Shown piece by piece: positions 8,059-18,024 of a stretch of DNA of 64,000 nt. The stretch comes from Marinibacterium anthonyi (GTDB lineage Bacteria > Pseudomonadota > Alphaproteobacteria > Rhodobacterales > Rhodobacteraceae), in assembly GCA_003217735.2 (NCBI GenBank), contig CP031585.1, positions 4,389,501 through 4,453,500 of the forward strand. The letters are read 5' to 3'. The notes under the pieces are model-generated. The model did not search any database and was not told the DNA's origin. It saw only the letters and a program-made list of their open reading frames with translations. The stretch's first letter is position 1. Every line of letters begins with the position of its first letter. The position numbers and the translations under genes are program-made.

Positions 8059-11000
8059 CCGTGTACAAAGTCACAATCGTCGGGCTTACCGCCCTTACCC
8101 TTACCGCCACGCCGGTCCTGGCACAGGACAGTGACCAGGACAGCGGCGGGCGGCTGGTCCGCTTTCTGGAAAACACGCTGTCGGGCGATGGCCGGACGAT
8201 CCGGGTCGTCGGCCTTGAAGGCGCGCTGTCGTCGCGGGCGACGATCCAGCGGCTGGAAGTCTCGGACGACGACGGTGTCTGGTTCGTGCTGGAAAACGCC
8301 GTGCTGGACTGGAACCGCCTGGCGCTGATCCGCGGCCGGTTCTCGGTCAATGAACTGTCGGCCGAACGCATCGACTTCATCCGCCCCCCCGGCACCACCA
8401 CCCCCGCCAAGACCGAAGTCGCCACGCCCGAGGTCACGCCCTTTCAGGTGCCCGAACTGCCCGTGGCGATCCAGATCGGCAAGCTGTCCGTCAACGAGAT
8501 CGACATCGGCGAACAGGTCGCCGGCACCGCCGCCGAGCTGAGTCTGGACGGCAACCTGTCCCTGGCCGACGGCGCGCTGGACGCGCTGCTGGACCTGGAA
8601 CGCATCGACCGGCAGGGCGACCGGATCCTGATCGACACCAGCTTCGACAACAGCTCGCGCCAGCTGGACCTGGATATCGAGGCCAACGAAGGCCCCGGCG
8701 GTCTGATCGGGACGCTGGCCAAGCTGCCCGGCGCGCCGTCGGTCAACCTGGACGTCAACGGGTCGGGCCCTGTCGAGGATTTCGCGGCGACCCTGTCGCT
8801 GTCCACCGACAACCAGCTGCGGTTCGGCGGCGACATCACCCTGCAGGGCCTGTCGCCCGAGGCGGGCCAGGATGGCAGCGCCCAACAGGTGCCGCTGCGC
8901 TTTGCGGCCAACCTGGGCGGCGACATCCGCCCGCTGCTGCCCGAACAATTCCACGAATTCTTTGGCGCGGACACCCGGATTCAGACCAACGGCCAGCGCG
9001 ATCCCGACGGAGCGATCTCGGTCGAAACGGTGCGGGTCAGTTCGCAGGCGCTGTCGCTGGACGGATCGCTGGATATCGACGCACAGGGCGACGTGGATGT
9101 GGTCCTGCTGCAGGCCGCCGTCCGCCCCGAGACCGGCGAAACCGTCACCCTGCCCGTGCCCGGCCAGGTGACCACCGTCGAACTGGTCCGCCTGACCGCC
9201 GGCTACGATGCCGCGCAGGGCCGAGACTGGAACGTGAATGCACGGGTCAAGGGCCTGGCCTCGTCCGAATTCGCCATGGACAACCTTGCGCTGACGGGCT
9301 CCGGCCAGGTCGGCGCGTCGGACGACGACGACATGCTGGTCGGACGGCTGAACGCCGACATCTCGGGGCTGGCGATGACCGACCCCGCGCTGGCCAAGGC
9401 CGCCGGAGAAGAGCTGACGCTGGATGGCGGCTTCCGCCTGATCAACGCGGGAGAGCTGATCCTCGAGGGGATGAATTTCAACGGCGCCGGGCTGGATGCC
9501 ACGGTCGACGCCACGCTGGACGGGCTGGACAGCGGGCTTAGGGTGGACACCACCGTGCAGGCCTCGGTCGCCGATATCTCGCGCTTTGCCGACCTGGCGG
9601 GCAAGCCGCTGGAAGGCTCGCTTGACGCGTCGCTGCAGGGCCATGTCGTGCCCTTGTCCGGCGGCTTTGACATCCAGCTGGACGGCACCGGCCAGGACCT
9701 GGCCGTGGGCATCGACCAGGTCGATCCGCTGCTGGAAGGCCGCACCGACCTGACGGTCGACGCCGCACGCGACGAAACCGGTCTGACCCTGCGCAGCTTC
9801 ACCGTCAACGGCACCGCGATCACCGCCAATGCCAGCGGCGTCGTGCGGTCCGAAGGCACCCAGTTGACCTTTGACGCCGAGGTCGACGACCTGGGCCGCG
9901 CGATCCCCGAACTTCCCGGCCCCGGCAAGCTGAGCGGCGATGTGCATGAAGAGGGCGACGCCCTTGTCGGCAAGGTCAGCCTGAGCGCGCCGCGCGGCAT
10001 CTCGCTGACCGCCGATGGCCGCTATGTGGATGGCGCCAGCCAGGCGCATGTGGACGGCAGCCTGGATGACCTGGGCATCTTCGTGCCCCAGATGCCGGGC
10101 GCCGCACAGATCGTCGCCGACGTGGAACAATCGGGCGAAGATTTCACCGGCACCCTGCGCCTGCTGACCGAAGAAGGCAGCGAAGTGAAGGCCGACGGCA
10201 TCTATGGCCCCGGCAAGACCAACGCCACGTTCGAGGCGATCCTGAAGGACCTGGGCATCTTCGTGCCCCAGCTGCCCGGCCAGGCCACCGTGACGGGCGA
10301 AGCCAAGGACAACGGCGACGGCGGCATCGACGGCACCGTCAAGGCGCAGATCGCCGACGGCAGCACCATCAACGCCCAAGGCACCTATGCCCCGGGCAGC
10401 ATCAGCGCCACGTTCGACGGGTTCCTCAACGACCTGGGCACCTTCGTGCCGCAGATGCCCGGCCGCGCCTCGGTCTCGGGCGAGGTCGCGCAGGACGGCG
10501 AAAGCTATCAGGGCAAGGTCCAGGCCCGCGCCGCCGACGGCAGCCTGCTGGACGCCGAAGGCGTCTATGGCCCCGGCCGCACCGCCGGCACGTTCAAGGC
10601 AGACCTGAAGAAGCTGGAAGCCTTCGTGCCGCAGATGCCGGGCGAAGCCACCGCCAGCGGCGACGTGCGCCAGGAAGGCGACGCCTATATCGGCAGCGTC
10701 CAGGCCAACCATTCAGACGGCAGCACGCTGCAGGCCCAGGGCACCTATGGCCCCGGCCAGACCAAGGGCGATTTCAGCGCCGCGCTCACCAACCTCGGGG
10801 TCTTCGTGCCCCAGATGCCGGGCAGCGCCACGGTCACCGGCACCGTGGAAGAACGCGACAACGCCTATCGCGGCAAGGTCGACGCCAAGACCGCCGACGG
10901 CAGCACGCTGACCGCCCAGGGCGCCTATGGCGACGCCGAGAAGAACGTGACCTTCGATGCGCTGCTGGCCAATGTCGGCCGCTTCGTCCAGCCGGCTTCG

Positions 11001-12617
11001 GGCACCGCCCACCTGCAGGGCACCGCGCGCGAGGACAACGGATCCTACGTCGGCGACGTCACCGTCGACGGCACCGCAGGCATTGCGCTAAAGGCCAATG
11101 GCACGATCGACCCCGACGGGGATTCCCAGATCGCCTATGACGCGACGATCGACCGGGTCGAACGCTTTGTCCCCGATTTCCCCGGCCAGCTGGTGTCCAC
11201 CGGCACGGCATCAGGGTCGGGCGATGTCTGGACCATCGACAGCCGGTCCTCGGGGCCGGCGGGTGTACAGGCGACCGTGGCGGGGACCTACAACCAGGCC
11301 TCCGGCAACGCCGACATCACCGCCCAGGGCCGCGCCCTGCTGGCGGCGGCCAATGCCTTCATCGCGCCGATGGCGGTCAGCGGGCCGGTGCAGTTCGACC
11401 TGCGGCTGAACGGTGCGCCGGGCCTGTCGGCCCTGTCGGGCAACATCGACCTGCCCGGCGCGCGGGTCGCGATCCCGCAGGTCTTTGGCCAGATCGACCC
11501 GCTGTCGGGACGGATCAGCATGAACAGCGGTTCGGCCCAGATCGATCTTAACGGGAACTGGGTCGACGGCGGCAGCTTCACGGTCAACGGGCCGGTCAGC
11601 CTGACGGCGCCCTACACCGCCGGGCTGAAGGTCGCGATCAACAACCTCGTCATGACCGACGGCGCGCTCTACCACACGTCGCTGGGCGGCAATGTGTCGA
11701 TCGACGGCCCGCTTGTCGGTGCAGGCCGCATCAGCGGCGTGATCAACGTTGGGCCGACCGAACTGAACATCGCCGCCTCGGCCGGCGCCGCCGGCGGTTC
11801 GCCGATCCCGCCGATCACCCACGAAGGCGAAAGCCGCGGGTCCTTCGACACCCGCGAACGCGCCGGGCTGATCCGGGACGACAGCGACAGCAACGGCGGA
11901 GGCAGCAGCGGGCCGGGCTATGCGCTGGACGTGACGATATCGGCCCCGCAGCAGATCTTCGTGCGCGGCCGCGGGCTTGACGCGGAACTGGGCGGCGGGC
12001 TGAGCCTGCGCGGCACCACGTCCAACATCGTCCCGGCGGGCCAGATCGACCTGATCCGTGGCCGGCTGGACATCGTCGGGCGCCGACTGGAACTGACCCG
12101 GGGCAGCGTGACGCTGGAAGGCAGTTTCGATCCCTATATCGACTTTGCCGCCACCAACACATCGTCCGCCGGCACCGCCACGATCGAGATCTACGGCCCG
12201 CTGCAATCGCCCCAGGTCGACGTCACCTCCAGCCCCGCGCGGCCCCCGGAAGAGGCCCTGGGCCTGCTGATCTTCGGCGATCAGTTCACCAACCTCTCGC
12301 CGCTGAAACTGGCGCAACTGGCGTCGTCGCTGGCGACGCTGACCGGGCAGACCGGGCAGAACGGCGGCCTTCTGGGCCGGGCGCGCAGCGATCTTGGCGC
12401 GGCCTCGCTGGACCTGACGACGGATGATGAAGGCAACGCCCAGGTCGGTGTCGGCGCCTACCTGTCGGAACAGATCTATTCGGATGTCACGGTGAACACC
12501 GAAGGGCGGACCGAACTGAACCTGAACCTCGACGTGACCAACCGGATCACCGCCAAGGGCAAGGTCGACAGCGAAGGCAACAGCTCGGTCGGCCTGTTCT
12601 TCTCAAAGGACTTCTGA
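8055..12617 (+). CDS. tamB: TamB, inner-membrane-anchored translocation/assembly protein with internal 60-residue repeats
   Basis: TamB spans the periplasm as a beta-rich groove and works with TamA, carrying phospholipids or outer-membrane proteins. The 1,520-residue product starts with a hydrophobic signal/anchor (VGLTALTLTATPVLA) and ends with the conserved DUF490/TamB C-terminal domain (GRLDIVGRRLELTRGSVTLEG, then a DVTSSPARPPEEALGLLIFG segment). Between about residues 613 and 1035 are eight consecutive repeats of about 60 residues, most with an FVPQMPG-like motif. The likely start is TTG at 8055 overlapping the tamA stop (TTGA), or GTG at 8061. The repeat block is unusual for the family. 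Confidence 0.92.
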   Translation: MTVYKVTIVGLTALTLTATPVLAQDSDQDSGGRLVRFLENTLSGDGRTIRVVGLEGALSSRATIQRLEVSDDDGVWFVLENAVLDWNRLALIRGRFSVNELSAERIDFIRPPGTTTPAKTEVATPEVTPFQVPELPVAIQIGKLSVNEIDIGEQVAGTAAELSLDGNLSLADGALDALLDLERIDRQGDRILIDTSFDNSSRQLDLDIEANEGPGGLIGTLAKLPGAPSVNLDVNGSGPVEDFAATLSLSTDNQLRFGGDITLQGLSPEAGQDGSAQQVPLRFAANLGGDIRPLLPEQFHEFFGADTRIQTNGQRDPDGAISVETVRVSSQALSLDGSLDIDAQGDVDVVLLQAAVRPETGETVTLPVPGQVTTVELVRLTAGYDAAQGRDWNVNARVKGLASSEFAMDNLALTGSGQVGASDDDDMLVGRLNADISGLAMTDPALAKAAGEELTLDGGFRLINAGELILEGMNFNGAGLDATVDATLDGLDSGLRVDTTVQASVADISRFADLAGKPLEGSLDASLQGHVVPLSGGFDIQLDGTGQDLAVGIDQVDPLLEGRTDLTVDAARDETGLTLRSFTVNGTAITANASGVVRSEGTQLTFDAEVDDLGRAIPELPGPGKLSGDVHEEGDALVGKVSLSAPRGISLTADGRYVDGASQAHVDGSLDDLGIFVPQMPGAAQIVADVEQSGEDFTGTLRLLTEEGSEVKADGIYGPGKTNATFEAILKDLGIFVPQLPGQATVTGEAKDNGDGGIDGTVKAQIADGSTINAQGTYAPGSISATFDGFLNDLGTFVPQMPGRASVSGEVAQDGESYQGKVQARAADGSLLDAEGVYGPGRTAGTFKADLKKLEAFVPQMPGEATASGDVRQEGDAYIGSVQANHSDGSTLQAQGTYGPGQTKGDFSAALTNLGVFVPQMPGSATVTGTVEERDNAYRGKVDAKTADGSTLTAQGAYGDAEKNVTFDALLANVGRFVQPASGTAHLQGTAREDNGSYVGDVTVDGTAGIALKANGTIDPDGDSQIAYDATIDRVERFVPDFPGQLVSTGTASGSGDVWTIDSRSSGPAGVQATVAGTYNQASGNADITAQGRALLAAANAFIAPMAVSGPVQFDLRLNGAPGLSALSGNIDLPGARVAIPQVFGQIDPLSGRISMNSGSAQIDLNGNWVDGGSFTVNGPVSLTAPYTAGLKVAINNLVMTDGALYHTSLGGNVSIDGPLVGAGRISGVINVGPTELNIAASAGAAGGSPIPPITHEGESRGSFDTRERAGLIRDDSDSNGGGSSGPGYALDVTISAPQQIFVRGRGLDAELGGGLSLRGTTSNIVPAGQIDLIRGRLDIVGRRLELTRGSVTLEGSFDPYIDFAATNTSSAGTATIEIYGPLQSPQVDVTSSPARPPEEALGLLIFGDQFTNLSPLKLAQLASSLATLTGQTGQNGGLLGRARSDLGAASLDLTTDDEGNAQVGVGAYLSEQIYSDVTVNTEGRTELNLNLDVTNRITAKGKVDSEGNSSVGLFFSKDF
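9891..11330 (+). repeat. Eight tandem 180-183 bp repeats within tamB
   Basis: Repeat starts can be placed at 9891, 10071, 10251, 10434, 10614, 10794, 10974 and 11157, a period of 180 bp with two copies one codon longer. The unit encodes a leucine/valine-led FVPQMPG-type motif, a beta strand, a variable charged turn, a DGS-like turn and a YGPG-like turn. The middle five or six copies are the most similar, and the outer copies are more diverged. The block probably encodes a regular extension of the periplasmic groove. Confidence 0.92.
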
Positions 12618-12625
12618 TCCCGGTG

Positions 12626-12660
12626 CGGGCGGCCTGCACAGGCAGGCGACCCGCTTTCAT
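12626..12660 (+). terminator. Probable terminator after tamB
   Basis: An imperfect hairpin starts 8 bases after the tamB stop: GCGGG and GCCTG arms (12626-12637) pair with CAGGC and CCCGC (12644-12655) around a 6-base loop. It is followed by only three T, so intrinsic termination may be weak. Confidence 0.5.
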
Positions 12661-12760
12661 CAGGTCCTGGACGACGCGGCTGACGCCAGCCTGCGGGATC
12701 ACCGGCCATCGCGGTATTGGCCGGGGATGCGGGAGCCTCCCGGCATGGCGGCCCGGCGGA

Positions 12761-14212
12761 TCACTGCAGATCCTTCACGGCCGGATAGCTTTTTCGATAG
12801 TGCCCGTGCGCCTCGGCGAAGGCGGCGACAAGGTCCGTCTGGGGCGCGACCGTCTCGGCGATCTGGGGTGGGGTCATCACGTCTTCGGGCGCGGCGCCGG
12901 TGACGCCGCAGATGGCCAGCCGCGCGGCGCCCAGGGCGGCGCCGAACTCCCCCGCCACCGGACGGTCCACGGGAATGCCCAGCACCGTCGCCAGCAGCCG
13001 GCACCAGTACAGCGACCGCGTCCCGCCGCCGATCCCGGTCACCCGGTCCAGCCGCGTGCCGGTCTGGGCCAGCGCATCCAGGCAATCCTTCAGCGCAAAG
13101 CTCACGCCTTCCATCACCGCCTTGGCCATGGCGGCGCGGTCGGTCCCGATGTCCAGGTTCAGGAACGCCCCGCGCAGGATGCTGTCGTTATGGGGCGTCC
13201 GTTCGCCCGACAGGTAGGGCAGGAACCGCACCGGTCCCGGCCCCAGCAGGTCATCGCCCAGCGACCCGGCCAGCGCCGCCGGGCTGACGCCGGTGATCCG
13301 GCCCAGCCAGTTCAGGCTGTCCGTCGCCGCCAGCACCACGCCCATCTGGTACCAGGCGCCAGGAATGGCATGGCAAAACGTGTGCACGGCGCTTTCGGGC
13401 CTGGGCGCGAACCCTTCCTTGCCCGCCAGCAGGACACCGGATGTCCCGAGCGAGACGAACCCCTGCCCTTCCCCCAGTGCCCCGATCCCGCAGGCGGCCA
13501 CCGCGTTGTCCGCCCCGCCCGCCACCACGGCACAGGTCGCCGGCAACCCCAGCGCCTCGGCCCGATGGGGCAGGACCAGCCCAATCACGTCCGTGCCTTC
13601 CAGCAGCTTCGGCATCTGGTCCATCCGCAGACCCGATGCCGTGACCAGCGCATCCGACCAGTCCCTTGCGCCCACATCCAGCCACGCGGTCCCGGCGGCG
13701 TCCGACATCTCGGACGTCAGCCGCCCCGTCAGCCAGTAGTTCAGGTAGTCCTTCGGCAGCATGACCGTGGCGATGCGGGCAAAGATCTCCGGCTCATGCG
13801 CCGCCGTCCAGACCAGTTTCGGCGCGGTGAAGCCCGGAAAGACGATATTGCCGGACATCTCGCGGAACGCGGGCTGCAGATCCAGCGCGGCGGCCTCGGC
13901 ATGGCTGCGCGTGTCGTTCCACAGGATCGCCGGGCGCAGCACATGCCCTTCGCCATCCAGCATCACCGCGCCGTGCATATGCCCCGACGTCGCCAGCCCC
14001 TTCACCTCCGCCAGCTCGACCGGATGCGCCGCCCGCAGGTCGGCCACCACCTTGCCCAGGGCCGTGACCCAATCGGCCGGGTCCTGCTCGCTCCATCCCG
14101 GATGGGGGTGTGCGGCGTCATAGACCGCCTCGGCCTGGCCGATGACCACACCTTCTTCGGTCACCAGAAGCGCACGCAGCCCCGATGTTCCCAGATCAAG
14201 ACCCAGATACAT
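12761..14212 (-). CDS. xylB: Xylulokinase
   Basis: The 483-residue product is a FGGY-family carbohydrate kinase that phosphorylates D-xylulose to xylulose 5-phosphate. It opens with MYLGLDLGTSGLRALL, the phosphate-binding start of the actin-like fold, and carries TSGHMHGAVML, WNDTRS and the C-terminal GGGTRSLYWCRLLATVLG signature typical of XylB. The ATG at 14210-14212 has GGGAGGA close upstream; an in-frame ATG 30 bases earlier lacks one. No xylose isomerase or sugar transporter adjoins it, so its partner genes must lie elsewhere. Confidence 0.92.
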   Translation of the reverse strand: MYLGLDLGTSGLRALLVTEEGVVIGQAEAVYDAAHPHPGWSEQDPADWVTALGKVVADLRAAHPVELAEVKGLATSGHMHGAVMLDGEGHVLRPAILWNDTRSHAEAAALDLQPAFREMSGNIVFPGFTAPKLVWTAAHEPEIFARIATVMLPKDYLNYWLTGRLTSEMSDAAGTAWLDVGARDWSDALVTASGLRMDQMPKLLEGTDVIGLVLPHRAEALGLPATCAVVAGGADNAVAACGIGALGEGQGFVSLGTSGVLLAGKEGFAPRPESAVHTFCHAIPGAWYQMGVVLAATDSLNWLGRITGVSPAALAGSLGDDLLGPGPVRFLPYLSGERTPHNDSILRGAFLNLDIGTDRAAMAKAVMEGVSFALKDCLDALAQTGTRLDRVTGIGGGTRSLYWCRLLATVLGIPVDRPVAGEFGAALGAARLAICGVTGAAPEDVMTPPQIAETVAPQTDLVAAFAEAHGHYRKSYPAVKDLQ

Positions 14213-14316
14213 GGCAAATCCTCCCTTGGCCGGGATGTTCACGCTAACACCCGGAACATGTCAAAGCGTTTTGCGGATCGCCCCCGGGTCAGGGGCACCG
14301 GATCAGGCGCACCGGA

Positions 14317-15975
14317 TCACGCAGAGGTCGGCAGTCCGGTGATCTCTCCGGCCAGGTAGGCCTCGCGCAGGTCGCCGCGCTGCAGCTTGCCGCTGGTGGT
14401 CCGCGGGATCGACCCGCGCGACACGAAAAGCACCTCGCGCACGCTCATCCCCAATTCGCGGCTGATCCGCCCGGCGATCCGTTGCCCCAGGTCGGCCAGA
14501 ACCTCCGGGGCGGTCCGCCGATCGATTTCCACCACCACCACGGGCTGTTCACCCTGCCCGTCGGTGGCCACGGTGAACGCCGCCGCCCGCTCCATCCCGC
14601 CCGATCCGCCTTCGCGTTCGGCCAGGTTCTCCAGCTCTTCGGGCATGTAATTGGCGCCGTTGACGATCAGGATCTCCTTGATCCGCCCCGTCAGATAGAT
14701 CTCGCCCGCGCGCATGAAGCCCAGGTCGCCGGTCTTCAGCCAGTCGCCGTCAAAGGCCGCCGCCGTCGCCTCGGGATTGTTGTAATAGCCGGAAATCACG
14801 CCGCCCGCCTTCAGATAGACCTCGCCGATCTCGCCCTCGCCCAGCTCGCCCTCGGGGCCCATGATCTTCAGCTCGGTCTCGCGCAACGGCGCGCCACAGC
14901 ACACGACGTGCAGCCGTTCGCCCCGCGAATCCGGTTCCGACATGCCGGTGCGCAGGCCCACGGCCTTCTGGTCCAGCGTCACGCCCAGCGTCGCCTCGGC
15001 CATGCCATAGGACGGCGCCAGCATCTCGGCCGGACATCCGGCCGCGGCGAACTGGCCCAGGAAGGCCGACAGGGTCTCGGCCCGGGTCATTTCGGCGCCG
15101 ATGAAACAGGTGTGCCAGGACGACAGGTTCATCCCGTCCATCTGCGCCTCGGTCACCCGGTTGACGGCGTGATGCAACCCGAAGTTGGGCATTCCGCACA
15201 TCGGCGCATCCATGGTCCCAAGGTGTTTCAGCCATTCCTGCGGCCGCGACAGGTACGCGTTGGGCGGAAAGACCGCGATCTCGACCCCGTTCATGATGCC
15301 GCCCATCGTCATCACCAGCCCGAAATCGTGGAACAGCGGCAGCCATGTCGTCCCCGACCGGGGCGCATTCCCGCCGCGCCGCCGCGTGGCGGCGTCGAAC
15401 ATGGCCCAGACGTTGTGCATCATCCCCCGATGGGTGATCTGCGCGGCCTTGGGGATCCCCGTCGACCCGCTGGTCAGCTGCAGATACGCGATGTCGTTGG
15501 GCCCGGCATCCCAGGGCTCGGGCAGATCGCCGGCCGCCGTCAGTTCCTCGGGCGTGACCACCCGGCAGCCTTCAGGCGCCGAATCCGCCCGTGCCCGCAG
15601 GGCTTCGCCACAGATGACCATCCGCGCGCCCAGCAGTTCGGCGATGCCGAACGTCTTCTCTTCGCGGTAGGCGGCCGAGCCCATGGCGAACCCCGGCGAC
15701 GCCGCAACCGGCAGCGCGCCCAGCCACAGCGTCCCCAGCCAGCTGTCCAGCCAGTCCCAGGAATTCGCGAGGCAGATCAGAACCCGGTCGCCCGGGCGCA
15801 CGCCGCCTGCGGCGATCCGGCCCGCCATCGCCTGCGCCGCGTCCAGGAACGCCTGGTAGCTGCGGCTGCTCACCGGTTTGCAGCGGCCGTTGTACATGGT
15901 GATGCGCCGGTCCGAATACCTGCGCGCGGCGGCCTGCACCGCATCGATCACATTGCGGTAGTCGTTGTAATGCAT
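14317..15975 (-). CDS. Fatty acyl-AMP ligase (FAAL-type adenylating enzyme)
   Basis: This 552-residue ANL-superfamily enzyme should activate a fatty or other carboxylic acid as acyl-AMP and transfer it to a carrier protein. Core motifs are visible: TSGSTGIPK (P-loop, about residue 168), YGMAEATLGVTL (the form common in fatty acyl-AMP ligases), TGDLGF, and the hinge region GRIKEILIVNGANYMPEELE. The ATG at 15973-15975 is preceded by AGAGGA; the longer reading upstream has no support. It is divergent from an acyl carrier protein gene, its probable acceptor. No polyketide or peptide synthetase is nearby, so the end product is unknown. Confidence 0.82.
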   Translation of the reverse strand: MHYNDYRNVIDAVQAAARRYSDRRITMYNGRCKPVSSRSYQAFLDAAQAMAGRIAAGGVRPGDRVLICLANSWDWLDSWLGTLWLGALPVAASPGFAMGSAAYREEKTFGIAELLGARMVICGEALRARADSAPEGCRVVTPEELTAAGDLPEPWDAGPNDIAYLQLTSGSTGIPKAAQITHRGMMHNVWAMFDAATRRRGGNAPRSGTTWLPLFHDFGLVMTMGGIMNGVEIAVFPPNAYLSRPQEWLKHLGTMDAPMCGMPNFGLHHAVNRVTEAQMDGMNLSSWHTCFIGAEMTRAETLSAFLGQFAAAGCPAEMLAPSYGMAEATLGVTLDQKAVGLRTGMSEPDSRGERLHVVCCGAPLRETELKIMGPEGELGEGEIGEVYLKAGGVISGYYNNPEATAAAFDGDWLKTGDLGFMRAGEIYLTGRIKEILIVNGANYMPEELENLAEREGGSGGMERAAAFTVATDGQGEQPVVVVEIDRRTAPEVLADLGQRIAGRISRELGMSVREVLFVSRGSIPRTTSGKLQRGDLREAYLAGEITGLPTSA

Positions 15976-16264
15976 CGCCCGTCCTCTGAGTCCGCGCCGG
16001 TCCGGCACAGCCGATTTCGTCTTTCATTATCGTCACCGGCGGGACGATGTACAGCCATGTCAAAGGACAAGGCCGTTTGAAAAAATGCCACATCCACCGG
16101 GACTTCTGGCACAGCGCCTTGACGCTTGCGGTTGTGGCGGGCAGTGTCCCGGGCAAGGCGCCAGTTCGGGCCGTCATTGGGCCACCTTTCGGGGTCGGGG
16201 TGGGCCTTGTGTCCGATGCGAGGCTGAGCCGCCGGAACATGCACACGGCCCAACGGGATCAAAT
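15976..16264. promoter_or_regulatory. Intergenic region between the acyl-AMP ligase and ACP genes
   Basis: About 290 bp separate the divergent ligase and carrier-protein genes. The stretch 16015-16090 is less GC-rich than its surroundings and is the likeliest place for promoters. A TTGACG at about 16118 facing the ACP gene could be a -35 element, but no convincing -10 follows. No coding potential is evident. Confidence 0.4.
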
Positions 16265-16510
16265 ATGAGTACCCAGGACAAAATCCTGAGCCTGCTCGCC
16301 GAACATGCGGGTGTCGAAACGGTCAAGATGTCGGACAAGCTGTTCGGCGGTGGCATCAACCTGTCGTCGGTGGCCTACACCGAATTCGTGCTGGCCTTCG
16401 AAGAGCAGTTCGGCGTCGAACTCGACATGGACGGCCTCGACGCCTCGATCGAGACGGTGGGCCAGTTCGTCGACGTTCTCGAAGGCCACCTGGCCGCCCG
16501 GATCGGCTGA
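16265..16510 (+). CDS. Stand-alone acyl carrier protein
   Basis: The 81-residue acidic protein has the length and helix pattern of an acyl carrier protein (MSTQDKILSLLAEHAGVETV at the start). The phosphopantetheine attachment region reads GGGINLSSVAYTEFVLAFEEQFG; the serine of LSSV occupies the place of the usual DSL serine, so the motif is atypical but consistent with carrier proteins served by acyl-AMP ligases. It faces away from the ligase gene and has no other biosynthetic neighbour. It is probably loaded by that ligase. Confidence 0.82.
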   Translation: MSTQDKILSLLAEHAGVETVKMSDKLFGGGINLSSVAYTEFVLAFEEQFGVELDMDGLDASIETVGQFVDVLEGHLAARIG

Positions 16511-16533
16511 AACGGCGGGGCCCGGCACCCCGC

Positions 16534-16566
16534 TGCGGCCTCTTTCTGGCTGAAAATACCCCTGCG
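16534..16566 (-). repeat. Fragment of dispersed GTATTTT...AGAAG element (reverse orientation)
   Basis: On the minus strand this intergenic stretch reads GGGGTATTTTCAGCCAGAAA followed by GAGGC. It resembles the conserved end of the elements at 53336-53418 and 21050-21130. It lies between the convergent ACP and cobQ genes. Confidence 0.55.
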
Positions 16567-16578
16567 CGGACCAGACCG

Positions 16579-18024
16579 TCAGCGCGCCGCGCCAAGCAGG
16601 GCGGTCACGTTCAGATGCGCTTCGACGTGGGCCGCCAGCGCATCCAGCGCCGTCTCGACGCCCGCGTCGAAGGACGCCGCCGCGCCGGTCACGCCAAAGC
16701 CGTCCAGAAAGGCGGTGCGGAACCCGTCATCGCGGAACATGCCATGCAGGTAGCTGCCCATGACCCGTCCATCGGCGCTGATCGCGCCTTCGGGGCGGGT
16801 CCCGACATGGGCAAAGGGGCGGTCGCAATCGGCGCCCCTGGTGCGCCCGATATGGATCTCGTAGCCTGAAAACCCCTGCCCCGTCGCGTCGTGCCGGGCT
16901 TGCACCCGGGTCAGCCGCTTGTCCTGCGACATCAGCGTTTCGACATCCAGAAGGCCCAGGCCCGGGGTCTGTCCGGCCGGGCCCTCGAGTCCCTCGGGGT
17001 CGGCCACCGTTCGGCCAAGCATCTGATATCCCCCGCAGATCCCAAGGATCGCCCCGCCCCTGCGGCGATGCGCGGCCAGGTCCACGTCCCAACCCTGGGC
17101 GCGCAGAAAAGCCAGGTCGCCACGGGTCGACTTGCTGCCGGGCAGGATCACCAGGTCGGCGTCGCCGGGCAGAACCGCGCCCGCCTGCAGCATGGTCACC
17201 CGCACGCCGGGATGCTGGGCCAGCGGGTCCAGGTCATCGAAATTGGCGATCCGCGAAAGGCACAGGCAGACCACGTGCATGCCCTCTGTTCCGGGGCCGG
17301 ATGAGATGTCGAGCGCGTCTTCGGCCGGCAATCGCCAGGCCTCCGGGAACCAGGGACAGACGCCGAAGCCGCGCCAGCCGGTGCGGTCTTCGATGAAGCG
17401 GTAACCGTCGTCGAACAGCCGTGGGTCGCCACGGAACTTGTTGATGAGGAAGCCGGCGATGCGGGCGTTGTCCTGCGCGTCCAGAACCGCCTGGGTGCCT
17501 ATCATCTGGGCGATGACCCCGCCCCGGTCGATGTCGCCGGCCAGGATCACCGGCACGTCGGCGGCCACGGCAAAGCCCATGTTGGCGATGTCGCCGCGGC
17601 GCAGGTTGACTTCGGCCGGGCTGCCGGCGCCTTCGACGACGACCAGGTCATGGGCGCTGGCAAGACGTTGAAAACTTTGCAGAACCGCGTCCATCAGCCG
17701 GGGTTTCAGGGCGGCGTAATCGGCCGCCCTGGTGGTTGTCAGCCGCTTGCCCTGCACCACCACCTGCGCGCCCACGTCGGTTTCGGGCTTCAACAGGACG
17801 GGGTTCATGTCGGTCAGCGGTTCCAGCCCGCAGGCTTGCGCCTGCAGGGCCTGCGCGCGCCCGATCTCGCCCCCGTCGGCGGTGACGGCGGCGTTGTTGG
17901 ACATGTTCTGCGGTTTGAACGGCGCGACCGTCAGGCCGCGCAGCCGGGCCGCGCGGCACAGGCCCGCGACCAGCATCGACTTGCCCACGTTCGACCCCGT
18001 GCCCTGGATCATCAGCGCCGGCAT
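16579..18024 (-). CDS. cobQ: Cobyric acid synthase
   Basis: CobQ amidates four side chains of adenosylcobyrinic a,c-diamide using glutamine and ATP. The 481-residue product has the N-terminal dethiobiotin-synthetase-like ATPase ([20 protein letters not shown]) and a C-terminal glutamine amidotransferase with the nucleophile cysteine in [10 protein letters not shown] (about residue 330). I start it at the ATG 18022-18024, which overlaps the end of the upstream gene by 13 bp; the longer reading adds a non-homologous leader. It runs opposite to the main cob operon, so the riboswitch at 18633 does not control it directly. Confidence 0.94.
   Translation of the reverse strand: MPALMIQGTGSNVGKSMLVAGLCRAARLRGLTVAPFKPQNMSNNAAVTADGGEIGRAQALQAQACGLEPLTDMNPVLLKPETDVGAQVVVQGKRLTTTRAADYAALKPRLMDAVLQSFQRLASAHDLVVVEGAGSPAEVNLRRGDIANMGFAVAADVPVILAGDIDRGGVIAQMIGTQAVLDAQDNARIAGFLINKFRGDPRLFDDGYRFIEDRTGWRGFGVCPWFPEAWRLPAEDALDISSGPGTEGMHVVCLCLSRIANFDDLDPLAQHPGVRVTMLQAGAVLPGDADLVILPGSKSTRGDLAFLRAQGWDVDLAAHRRRGGAILGICGGYQMLGRTVADPEGLEGPAGQTPGLGLLDVETLMSQDKRLTRVQARHDATGQGFSGYEIHIGRTRGADCDRPFAHVGTRPEGAISADGRVMGSYLHGMFRDDGFRTAFLDGFGVTGAAASFDAGVETALDALAAHVEAHLNVTALLGAAR

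Noticed and set aside
8031-10712. Antisense ORF of 893 codons opposite tamB
   Set aside because: It mirrors the tamB repeats and has no family features; TamA/TamB on the plus strand are certain.
16100-16135. Sigma-54 promoter upstream of the ACP gene (TGGCAC followed by TTG)
   Set aside because: The spacing to the -12 element is off by one base and the GC dinucleotide is missing.
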